From Franconibacter helveticus LMG 23732 (GTDB lineage Bacteria > Pseudomonadota > Gammaproteobacteria > Enterobacterales > Enterobacteriaceae): a stretch of 64,000 bases of DNA. A program made the translations under genes and the position numbers. The DNA is taken from positions 1-64,000 of the forward strand of contig NZ_AWFX01000042.1 in assembly GCF_000463115.2 (NCBI RefSeq), written 5' to 3'. The notes under the pieces were generated by a model. That model had not been told where the DNA came from. It searched no databases and saw only the letters and a program-made list of their open reading frames with translations. The first letter of the stretch is position 1. Every line of letters begins with the position of its first letter. Below are positions 54,403 through 64,000 of this stretch, piece by piece.

Positions 54403-55071
54403 ACGGCTCCTGTCCTGTTCAGGGGGAGCTTTATTACATTCTGAAAACGTAAGCGTATTGAGTTATGTCATGCTGGTGGTTTATGTGAATGCCATATAAA
54501 CAACCAGATAATATATAAAATTGGTTATTTGCTTCTGCCTTAGCCCGATTGGCTGAATTCGCGGGTCGTTACGCGTGAGGCAGGCGAGCTTTATAGCATC
54601 CGCTACAGCGAGCTGGCTTTTTCTCTTAGCCGCCCTGTGAGAAATCAACTCGCCTCAAGCCTCAATAATCGTCAGATAGATCACCTAATGCCGATACGAT
54701 AATCGCGACTACTAATATTACAAAAATAAGAATCAAGCCAAGAACAATGAACATGAAGCCCCCGTTGTTGAGGCTATGTTCCTCTTGTTTCTGCGTTTCT
54801 TCTAATTGATATGAATGATCAATTCGATCTGATTGATCGTTTGTGTCTATCTTTTGCGTGTTAATGCAGGCAAAAACGCGGGCGGAATTCGGCGTTTATT
54901 TAGCCCTTCGCAGCGCGTCATTTTGTCAATTTTAGAGGCAAATTTGGGGGCGAAAAACGGTTTAGCGGCATGAAAAAGGGTGGTGATGCCTTTTTGTGGC
55001 TTTTGCGCTGGTTCGCTAACCCGCTGAAATAGCGATAAAAGTTAAGGTTTACAGCGGAGTGCAAAATTATG
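54403..55071. other. AT-rich gap between the secreted protein and frmR
   Basis: This gap of about 670 bases is distinctly richer in A and T than its surroundings. It holds no large gene. It contains a possible 30-residue membrane protein on the minus strand, an imperfect palindrome (TGATCAAT near 54816, mirrored by ATTGATC near 54831), and a start-less plus-strand frame from about 54546 to 54705 whose residues look partly protein-like. A decayed or recently acquired segment is likely. Confidence 0.5.
54662..54754 (-). CDS. Possible 30-residue single-span membrane protein
   Basis: The minus-strand ATG at 54754, after a G-rich GGGGGC, opens MFIVLGLILIFVILVVAIIV followed by SALGDLSDDY and a stop. 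One hydrophobic helix with an acidic tail is typical of small inner membrane proteins. The frame is also open upstream for about 55 codons of Gln/Glu/Asp-rich sequence with no standard start. The gene could be longer with a rare start, or be a remnant. Confidence 0.35.
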   Translation of the reverse strand: MFIVLGLILIFVILVVAIIVSALGDLSDDY

Positions 55072-55091
55072 TACTATACCCCCCTATAGTA
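55072..55091. promoter_or_regulatory. FrmR operator
   Basis: TACTATA, six C residues, then TATAGTA: perfect 7-base arms around a C-tract, the layout bound by FrmR/CsoR-family repressors and close to the E. coli frm operator. It ends 14 bases before the frmR start. Confidence 0.8.
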
Positions 55092-55104
55092 TCAGGAGGC
55101 GATG

Positions 55105-56533
<1,429 letters not shown>

Positions 56534-56549
56534 GTTTTCCTGTGCAGCA

Positions 56550-56576
56550 TAAAGCGGCCTGCGGGCCGCTTTTTTT
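56550..56576 (+). terminator. Terminator downstream of frmA
   Basis: The stem AAAGCGGCC/GGCCGCTTT has a short TGCG loop and is followed by a run of T. It closes the frmRA operon. Confidence 0.8.
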
Positions 56577-56633
56577 ATACGCTGCGCCAGCACTAAATTG
56601 CTGATTCTGTGAGCCAGGTAGCGATCTTTGCGC

Positions 56634-56660
56634 TAACCCTTCGCGGGCTTCTGCCGATGG
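56634..56660 (+). promoter_or_regulatory. Sigma-28 (FliA) type promoter of the chemoreceptor gene
   Basis: TAAC, a spacer of exactly 15 bases, then GCCGATGG. The flagellar consensus is TAAA-N15-GCCGATAA, so 3 of 4 and 6 of 8 positions match. Transcription would begin near 56668, before the chosen start codon. Confidence 0.6.
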
Positions 56661-56707
56661 TTTTCTTACAGGCTTATTCCTGTCCTACACACATGAGAAA
56701 ACTGGCC

Positions 56708-58396
56708 ATGACTAAAACGACAACAAAGCAAAAAACGGACGTCCTGAGTTTCTGGCATAACATCCGGCTGGTTCCGCTGTTCTCAGCCATACTTGGCGGC
56801 ATTTTGCTGCTTTTCGCCATCAGCGCAGGGCTTGCTGGCTATTTCCTTGTTCAGAGCGATAGCGCGCTTAACGACGTGAAAGAGGAAATACAGGTGCGAA
56901 GCGGCCTGGCGGACAGCGCCAGCCTGCTGCGCACCGCGCGCATTAATATGATCCACGCCGGCGCCGCCAGCCGCGTGGCGGAAATGGAAGACATGCGCCG
57001 CAATATCAGCGAGGCGGAAAAAAATATCAAACTCGCCGCGCAAGGCTTCGCCAGCTATGAGGCGCGCCAGCAGCAGACCGGCAACGCGCTGAACAGCGAT
57101 CTGAAAGCCCGCTTCGACGCCTATCTGAACGGCCTTCAGCCGATGCTGAAATTCGCCAAAAACGGCATGTTCGAAGCGATTATCAACCATGAAAACGAAC
57201 AGGCTCGCCAGCTCGACACCGCCTACAGCGATGTGCTGCAAAAAGCGGTGGCGATCCGCACCGAGCGCGTCCAGGCACTAAGCGACCAGGCGGCGAAACG
57301 CACCCATTTCAGCGTCCTGATGATGGCGGGCGCGTTTGCCGTGGCGCTTATCATGACGTTGCTGACCTTTGTCGTGCTGCGCCGCATAGTGATCGTGCCG
57401 CTCCAGCATGCCGCCAGCCGCATTGAAACTATCGCCAGCGGCGACCTCACCCTGCCGGAAGAGCCCGCAGGGCGCAGTGAAATCGGCCGCCTCAGCCAGC
57501 ATCTGCAACTTATGCAGCGTTCGCTTGTGAAAACCGTCGGCACCGTGCGTGAAGGCGCGCAAGCCATCTATCAGGGCACCAGCGAAATCTCCGCCGGCAA
57601 TACCGATCTTTCATCCCGAACCGAACAACAGGCCGCCGCGCTGGAGCAAACCGCCGCCAGCATGGAGCAGCTCACCGCCACGGTGAAACAGAACGCCGAT
57701 AACGCCCATCACGCCACAAAACTTGCAGAAGACGCTTCCGGCAAAGCGAGCGACGGCGGGCGCATCGTCTCCGGCGTTGTCACCACCATGGGCAACATCT
57801 CCACCAGTTCGAAGAAGATTTCTGAAATTACCGCGGTCATTAACAGCATCGCTTTCCAGACCAACATCCTGGCGCTGAACGCCGCGGTGGAAGCGGCGCG
57901 CGCAGGGGAGCAGGGACGCGGTTTCGCCGTGGTGGCGAGCGAAGTGCGTACCCTGGCAAGCCGCAGCGCCCAGGCGGCGAAAGAAATTGAAGGGCTTATC
58001 AGCGAATCCGTGGCCTTGATCGATAAAGGCTCCACGGAAGTGGTGCACGCGGGCGACACCATGAAAAGCATTGTGGAGGCGGTAAAACGCGTTACCGATA
58101 TTATGCTGGAGATCGCCGCCGCGTCGGATGAACAGAGCCGGGGCATCGAGCAAGTCGCGCAGGCCATCGCGGAAATGGACAACGTGACGCAACAGAACGC
58201 GTCGCTGGTGGAGGAAGCTTCCGCCGCCGCCGTCTCGCTGGAAGAGCAGGCGGCTCGTCTTAACGAGGCCGTAGGAGCGTTCCGCCTGCGCCAGTCCGTT
58301 TCTGCGCCTGAGCATCGCGCTTCGCCTGTTGAACCGCGCGCGACAACCGCGCCGCGCCCGGCGCTGGCCAGCGGCGATAACTGGGAAACGTTCTGA
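56708..58396 (+). CDS. Methyl-accepting chemotaxis protein
   Basis: From ATG 56708 the protein has 562 residues; ATG 56693 is also possible, while an earlier ATG at 56609 would lie upstream of the predicted promoter. Membrane segments at about residues 22–46 and 198–220 enclose a Tar-type four-helix ligand domain. A HAMP domain and the signalling hairpin ([20 protein letters not shown]) follow. The last five residues are NWETF, the CheR/CheB tethering motif, so this is a high-abundance type receptor. The ligand is unknown. It stands alone, with its own terminator. Confidence 0.9.
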   Translation: MTKTTTKQKTDVLSFWHNIRLVPLFSAILGGILLLFAISAGLAGYFLVQSDSALNDVKEEIQVRSGLADSASLLRTARINMIHAGAASRVAEMEDMRRNISEAEKNIKLAAQGFASYEARQQQTGNALNSDLKARFDAYLNGLQPMLKFAKNGMFEAIINHENEQARQLDTAYSDVLQKAVAIRTERVQALSDQAAKRTHFSVLMMAGAFAVALIMTLLTFVVLRRIVIVPLQHAASRIETIASGDLTLPEEPAGRSEIGRLSQHLQLMQRSLVKTVGTVREGAQAIYQGTSEISAGNTDLSSRTEQQAAALEQTAASMEQLTATVKQNADNAHHATKLAEDASGKASDGGRIVSGVVTTMGNISTSSKKISEITAVINSIAFQTNILALNAAVEAARAGEQGRGFAVVASEVRTLASRSAQAAKEIEGLISESVALIDKGSTEVVHAGDTMKSIVEAVKRVTDIMLEIAAASDEQSRGIEQVAQAIAEMDNVTQQNASLVEEASAAAVSLEEQAARLNEAVGAFRLRQSVSAPEHRASPVEPRATTAPRPALASGDNWETF

Positions 58397-58440
58397 CAGA
58401 AGCGTAAACCTGCCGATCCCCTTAGCCATCGGCAGGCTGA

Positions 58441-58473
58441 CTTTTGTCGCCCTTCGGGGCGACTTTTTTTAAA
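58441..58473 (+). terminator. Terminator of the chemoreceptor gene
   Basis: The stem GTCGCCC/GGGCGAC with a TTCG tetraloop is followed by T7. Confidence 0.85.
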
Positions 58474-58589
58474 TTAGGAATATGCTGTACCGTTTTCTGC
58501 GTTTGCCGCCTGGCTTATTTCGCCAATCATCGTCCAGGCTTATCAGGGTCCGGATATGACATTCTGAAATAACTAACGGAGACAACGAC

Positions 58590-59087
58590 ATGCAGATTAA
58601 AACCGCTCAAGACCTTTTCGTTCATTTACTTTCAGACACCTACAGCGCCGAAAAACAGATCACCCGTGCGCTGCCGAAGCTGGCGCGCGCTGCGTCAGAC
58701 GAAAAGCTTGTCCAGGCGTTTAAAGCTCACCTGGAAGAGACGCACGGCCAGATTGAACGTATCGACAAAGTGGTTGAAAGCGTGCCGGAACTGAAGCTGC
58801 GCCGTATTAAATGCGTAGCGATGGAAGGCCTGATTGAAGAAGGCCAGGAAGTCATTGATGAAGTGGAGAAAGGGCCGGTGCGCGATGCGGGCCTGATCGC
58901 CGCCGCTCAGAAAGTGGAGCACTACGAAATCGCCGCTTACGGCACGCTCTGCACCCTGGCGGGCCAGTTGGGCTACACCGAGGCGAAAAAACTGCTGGGT
59001 GAAACGCTGGAAGAAGAGAAATCCACCGACGGTAAACTGACTACCATCGCGGAGTCTGACGTCAATACCAAAGCGTCAACCAAATAA
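58590..59087 (+). CDS. YciE-like ferritin-fold protein (DUF892)
   Basis: The 165-residue helical bundle has the DUF892 pattern: DLFVHLLSDTYSAEKQITRA near the start, EETHGQIERI near residue 50, and KVEHYEIAAYGTLCTLA near 108, with Glu/His in ferritin-like metal positions. E. coli YciE and YciF are stationary-phase and osmotic stress proteins. A C-terminal Thr/Lys-rich tail follows. The gene is monocistronic. Confidence 0.88.
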   Translation: MQIKTAQDLFVHLLSDTYSAEKQITRALPKLARAASDEKLVQAFKAHLEETHGQIERIDKVVESVPELKLRRIKCVAMEGLIEEGQEVIDEVEKGPVRDAGLIAAAQKVEHYEIAAYGTLCTLAGQLGYTEAKKLLGETLEEEKSTDGKLTTIAESDVNTKASTK

Positions 59088-59106
59088 GTCCGCGCTTATC
59101 GGGCGT

Positions 59107-59139
59107 AAAAAAAACCACTCTTTCGGGAGTGGTTTTTGC
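59107..59139. terminator. Bidirectional terminator between the YciE-like gene and the Old Yellow Enzyme gene
   Basis: The stem AAAAACCACTC/GAGTGGTTTTT lies between two convergent genes, with T and A runs on both sides. Confidence 0.85.
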
Positions 59140-59153
59140 TTTCTGCAAGCGGC

Positions 59154-60209
59154 TTACGCCAGCGCAGGGTAGTCGGTGTAGCCCGTTTCGCCCGGGGAGT
59201 AGATGGTGTCGGCGTTAAGCGGGTTATAAGGGCCGTTTTGCGAGAAGCGCTCCACCAGATCGGGGTTAGCGATATAAAGCTTACCGAAGGCGACGGCGTC
59301 CGCTTCGCCTTGTTCAATCAGCGCTTCGGCGCTCTCTTTGGTTAACCCGTCATTAGCGATCCACGCGCCGTGAAACTTCTCTTTGACCTGCGGGCCAACG
59401 CGGTTCGGAAAATCGAGCGCTTCGCGGGCGAAGATAAAGGCGAGATTGCGTTTATTGAGCGCTTCCAGCACATAGCCGAACATCGCCACCGGCTGCGAAT
59501 CTTCCATCGAATAGGAGTTGGACATCAGGTTCAGGTGCACCCCCACGCGATCGGCAGGCCACTCTTCAAGCAGCGCGTCTACGGTTTCCAGCAGGAAACG
59601 GGCACGGTTCTCAATGCTGCCGCCGTAATGGTCGGTGCGCTTGTTGGAGCCGTCGTGCAGGAACTGATCAAACAGGTAGCCGTTGGCGGCATGCACTTCA
59701 ATGGCGTCGAAGCCGGCGCGCTTCGCGTTGATTGCCGCTTTGCGGAAATCTTCCACGATGCCGGGAATTTCTTCGGTTTCCAGCGCGCGCGGCTCGCCGT
59801 AAGGGCGTTTAGGGCGCACGGCGGTTACATGTCCTTCCGGGGCGATGGCGCTTGGCGCAACCGGCTTTTCGCCGTCAAGGAAGACCGGGTCGGAGACGCG
59901 GCCGACATGCCAGAGCTGAATCGCGATTTTTCCGCCTTTCGCATGCACGGCATCGACAATCTCTTTCCACGCCGCAACCTGTTTTTCCGACCAGATACCC
60001 GGGGTGTTCGGATAGCCCACGCCCTGCGAGGTGACAGAGGTAGCTTCGGTAAAGATAAGCCCGGCGCTGGCGCGCTGAACGTAATACGCTTTGGTCACTT
60101 CCCCCGGCGAGCGTTCATCCACGGCGCGCATGCGCGTGAGCGGGGCCATCACGATGCGGTTGCTCAGTTCGAGCGCGCCGATTTTTACGGGATCAAACAG
60201 CGAAGGCAT
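59154..60209 (-). CDS. Alkene reductase of the Old Yellow Enzyme family
   Basis: The ATG at 60209 with AGGAGT upstream gives 351 residues. FMN-barrel features are NRIVMAPLTRMRA near residue 17, LWHVGRVSDP near 99, EVHAANGYLFDQFL near 175 and HYGGSIENRARFLLE near 200. It reduces activated C=C bonds, and probably nitro compounds, with NADPH. It is related to NemA (365 residues in E. coli) but shorter and clearly divergent, so I do not give that name. It lies 120 bases past pcaQ on the same strand. Confidence 0.9.
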   Translation of the reverse strand: MPSLFDPVKIGALELSNRIVMAPLTRMRAVDERSPGEVTKAYYVQRASAGLIFTEATSVTSQGVGYPNTPGIWSEKQVAAWKEIVDAVHAKGGKIAIQLWHVGRVSDPVFLDGEKPVAPSAIAPEGHVTAVRPKRPYGEPRALETEEIPGIVEDFRKAAINAKRAGFDAIEVHAANGYLFDQFLHDGSNKRTDHYGGSIENRARFLLETVDALLEEWPADRVGVHLNLMSNSYSMEDSQPVAMFGYVLEALNKRNLAFIFAREALDFPNRVGPQVKEKFHGAWIANDGLTKESAEALIEQGEADAVAFGKLYIANPDLVERFSQNGPYNPLNADTIYSPGETGYTDYPALA

Positions 60210-60330
60210 AGTCAAACTCCTGTCAGGAATAATGCGGTTCGGTAAAAAATGCGTTATTCCTCGCAAATTCGCAAGGGCAGGGAATTAGCACTTTATGCGC
60301 TTAATTATGCCCTTACGTCATGATTGCGGA

Positions 60331-61254
60331 TCAAACAGGCATGGATTTGCGAATAGAGGCGAGCAGGGTTTGCGCGCCGCTGGAGAGCGGGCTGTCGACA
60401 CGCGTCAGAATGCCGATAGGTTCGCCCGCGCCCTGCGTGGCGACAGGCAGCGCGGTCAGCGTTCCCTGGCGCAAATCCTCTTTTACCGCGCCGGAAGGAA
60501 CAAACCAGACATAGTTGTAATCCACGGTCAGCTGGCGCGAGAGCGAGGCGGAGAGCGTTTCAATGCAGGTGGCGGGCAATCGACAGCCCTGGCTCGCCAG
60601 CAGCGTCTCAGCGTTCTGGCGCGGTACGGTGCCTTTGGGAGAGACCACCACAGGCCACTCCATCACGCGGCTCAGCGTAATGTTGTCGTTGAGTAAAGGG
60701 TGACCTGGACGCACCACCAGCTTCAGGGATTCGAGAAACAGCAACTCATAATTAAGCCCGTTCATCAGTTCCGGGTCCGACATGCGGCCAATGCCGAGAT
60801 CCAGTTCGCCCGATTTCAGGCCCGCCAGCAGCATGGTGTTGTTCATGGTGGCGACCTGAAGGGTAATACCGCTCTGCTGTTGGTGAAACTGCCCGATCAC
60901 GGCGGGAAGAATGCCGAGCGCGGCGGTGGGCAGCGCGCCGATGCGCACGACGTCGATATTATCGCTCTCTTTGCGGGAGAGCGCCTGGCCTGCATGGTTC
61001 AGCGCGTCCAGCACTTTCACCGCATGGGTGAGAAACTGCTCGCCGACGAGCGTCAGCTGGGCGCCGAGCCTGCCGCGCTCAAACAGGCGGGTGCCGGTAA
61101 GCTGCTCCAGTTCGTTAAGCGTTTTAGAAAGCGCAGGTTGGCTCAGGTTGAGCGTTTCTGCCGCGCGCCCCAGAGTTCCCTGCTGTGCGACGGCGACGAA
61201 GGTGTGAAGGTGGCGCAAGCGAATGCGCTGAGAAAACAGACCATTTTTTTCCAT
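60331..61254 (-). CDS. pcaQ: PcaQ, LysR-type regulator of protocatechuate catabolism
   Basis: The protein has 307 residues. The helix-turn-helix LGRAAETLNLSQPALSKTLN lies near residues 28–47. The sequence type (RIRLRHLHTFVAVAQQGTL, and ERGRLGAQLT after the helix) fits the PcaQ/GbpR subgroup. It follows pcaH-pcaG on the same strand, 177 bases downstream of pcaG. PcaQ activates pca genes with beta-carboxy-cis,cis-muconate, the product of PcaGH. Confidence 0.85.
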   Translation of the reverse strand: MEKNGLFSQRIRLRHLHTFVAVAQQGTLGRAAETLNLSQPALSKTLNELEQLTGTRLFERGRLGAQLTLVGEQFLTHAVKVLDALNHAGQALSRKESDNIDVVRIGALPTAALGILPAVIGQFHQQQSGITLQVATMNNTMLLAGLKSGELDLGIGRMSDPELMNGLNYELLFLESLKLVVRPGHPLLNDNITLSRVMEWPVVVSPKGTVPRQNAETLLASQGCRLPATCIETLSASLSRQLTVDYNYVWFVPSGAVKEDLRQGTLTALPVATQGAGEPIGILTRVDSPLSSGAQTLLASIRKSMPV

Positions 61255-61431
61255 AACTGATGTTAAAAACAGAGCGGGAAGCGTGACAAGATAAGTTGTT
61301 TAATTTTGATAACTTGCTAGCAAAATAATATTAACAATGAACTAGCATTTACGACACAAAGCGGAGAGAGGCAGGGCAGATGTCCATATGCCCGGGATAA
61401 AAAAGGGCGCCAGCAGCGCCCTGTTGATTCA

Positions 61432-62867
<1,436 letters not shown>

Positions 62868-62894
62868 TTAAAGTGAATTTATGGCTTTATTTAC

Positions 62895-62909
62895 ATAACC
62901 ATGAGTTAT
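62895..62909. promoter_or_regulatory. Inverted repeat between pcaH and hglS, candidate PcaQ site
   Basis: ATAAC-CATGA-GTTAT has perfect 5-base arms and resembles the ATAACC half-site reported for PcaQ, but the spacing is one base off that consensus. It lies 106 bases upstream of pcaH. Confidence 0.4.
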
Positions 62910-63032
62910 GGAACCAGGCGTTCACATCACTTTCTGTTACTGCCGTCGCAGATCACAAATTACGAATTGTTCCCGCCAGGCGCTTAAGCCGTTCTCTACA
63001 CTCACATCAATACTCACAGGAGGCATGAGAAC

Positions 63033-64000
63033 ATGGCGAACAGCATCACGGCTGATGATATTCGGGAGCAGTTTTCACAGGCGATGTCGGCGATGTACCA
63101 GAAAGAGGTGCCGCAGTACGGCACGCTGCTGGAGCTGGTGGCCGACGTTAATCTTGGGGTTCTGGAGAATAACCCGCAGTTGCACGAACAGCTGGCGAAC
63201 GCCGATGAGCTGGCGCGCCTGAACGTGGAGCGCCACGGGGCGATACGGGTCGGCACGGCCCATGAGCTTGCCACGCTGCGCCGCATTTTCGCCATCATGG
63301 GCATGTATCCGGTCGGCTACTACGATCTCTCGCAGGCGGGCGTGCCGGTGCATTCCACCGCTTTTCGTCCGGTGGATGACGTGGCGCTGGCGCGTAACCC
63401 GTTTCGCATCTTCACCTCTTTGCTGCGCCTTGAGCTGATTGAAAATGAAAAGCTCAGAAAGCGCGCCGCCGCTATCCTCGCCAGACGCGATATCTTCACG
63501 CCGCGCTGCTATGAATTGCTGAGCATTTACGACGAGCAGGGCCATTTTACCCAGGAGCAGGCAAACGAGTTTGTAAGCGAAGCGCTGGAGACCTTTCGCT
63601 GGCACAGTCACGCCACCGTGGATGCGCAAACCTACCAGGCGCTGCACGACGAGCACCGCTTAATTGCCGACGTGGTTTGCTTTCGCGGCTGTCATATCAA
63701 CCACTTAACGCCGCGCACGCTCGATATCGACCGGGTGCAGGCGTTAATGCCGGAATATGGCATCACGCCGAAAGTATTGATAGAAGGGCCGCCGCGCCGT
63801 GAGTTCCCCATCTTATTGCGCCAGACCAGCTTCAGGGCGCTGGAGGAGCCGATTCTCTTTGCCGGAGAAAGCGCGGGCACCCACACGGCGCGTTTCGGGG
63901 AGATTGAGCAGCGCGGCATGGCGCTGACGCCGAAAGGCCGCGCGCTTTACGATGCGCTTTTACAGGAAGCGGGCAGCGGCAAAGATAATTTCACGCATCA
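63033..64000 (+). CDS. hglS: 2-oxoadipate dioxygenase/decarboxylase HglS (YdcJ), 5' part
   Basis: The first 322 codons of a gene that runs off the right edge. The sequence follows E. coli YdcJ closely (MANSITADDIREQFSQAMSA at the start, AGGAGG upstream). The metal-binding residues of the DUF1338 family are in place: His68 (ERHGAIR), His224 (CHINHLTPR) and Glu292 (FGEIEQRG). The enzyme converts 2-oxoadipate to D-2-hydroxyglutarate with iron and oxygen, a step in lysine catabolism. It is divergent from pcaH. Confidence 0.93.
   Translation, partial: MANSITADDIREQFSQAMSAMYQKEVPQYGTLLELVADVNLGVLENNPQLHEQLANADELARLNVERHGAIRVGTAHELATLRRIFAIMGMYPVGYYDLSQAGVPVHSTAFRPVDDVALARNPFRIFTSLLRLELIENEKLRKRAAAILARRDIFTPRCYELLSIYDEQGHFTQEQANEFVSEALETFRWHSHATVDAQTYQALHDEHRLIADVVCFRGCHINHLTPRTLDIDRVQALMPEYGITPKVLIEGPPRREFPILLRQTSFRALEEPILFAGESAGTHTARFGEIEQRGMALTPKGRALYDALLQEAGSGKDNFTH

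Noticed and set aside
54546..54705. Start-less plus-strand frame in the AT-rich gap as a gene
   Set aside because: It follows a stop codon without any start and I recognise no family; only mentioned as a possible remnant.

Overview
The window is a chromosomal segment of a member of the Enterobacteriaceae. Gene content and order follow the Escherichia coli tyrR–ldhA–hrpA–aldA part of the chromosome, and protein lengths match E. coli closely (TtcA 311, AldA 479, HrpA 1300, ZntB 327 residues). The DNA is GC-rich, and several blocks differ from E. coli. A Cronobacter/Franconibacter/Enterobacter/Kosakonia-type organism fits best. I cannot name the species from sequence alone. No rRNA, tRNA, CRISPR array or insertion sequence was seen.

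Layout. 0–2.3 kb: the N-terminal part of a LacI-type regulator that seems cut off, then an alpha/beta hydrolase divergent from a CGNR zinc-finger regulator. 2.3–10.7 kb: conserved backbone (ycjX, ycjF, tyrR, tpx, ycjG, mpaA, mppA), mostly stress response, aromatic amino acid control and murein peptide recycling. 10.8–18.7 kb: an accessory block of oxidoreductases and a metallo-beta-lactamase-fold hydrolase, each beside a regulator of a different family (AraC, LysR, XRE), plus remnants of a TetR and a second LysR regulator. 18.8–39.7 kb: backbone again, with a KTSC protein, a very acidic small protein, orphan toxin ortT, zntB, the anaerobic small RNA FnrS, a proline-rich small protein, ttcA, a cold-shock gene with its thermosensing leader, dbpA, nifJ, fumD, ydbJ, hslJ, ldhA, ydbH-ynbE-ydbL, azoR and hrpA.

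39.7–47.7 kb: about 8 kb lying between hrpA and ydcF, which are neighbours in E. coli. It holds a MarR-controlled tripartite drug efflux operon, a GNAT acetyltransferase overlapping fosA (fosfomycin resistance), an MFS transporter, and the C-terminal scrap of what looks like a methyltransferase. 47.8–54.4 kb: ydcF, aldA, an esterase, a PsiF protein with three repeats instead of two, cybB, an MFS symporter and a secreted protein of unknown function. 54.4–55.1 kb is an AT-rich gap.

55.1–64 kb: formaldehyde sensing and detoxification (frmR-frmA, no frmB), a chemoreceptor with a flagellar-type promoter, a YciE-like protein, an Old Yellow Enzyme, the protocatechuate 3,4-dioxygenase genes pcaH-pcaG with their regulator pcaQ, and the 5' part of hglS (ydcJ), cut by the window edge.

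Working together: nifJ, ldhA and FnrS belong to anaerobic metabolism; tyrR senses aromatic amino acids while pcaGH opens aromatic rings; ycjG, mpaA and mppA form one murein-peptide recycling route; frmR/frmA, azoR, the Old Yellow Enzyme, fosA and the efflux pump are detoxification functions. I found no convincing wholly new multi-gene system. The least explained items are the small biased proteins, the series of regulator–enzyme pairs and several genes of unknown function.
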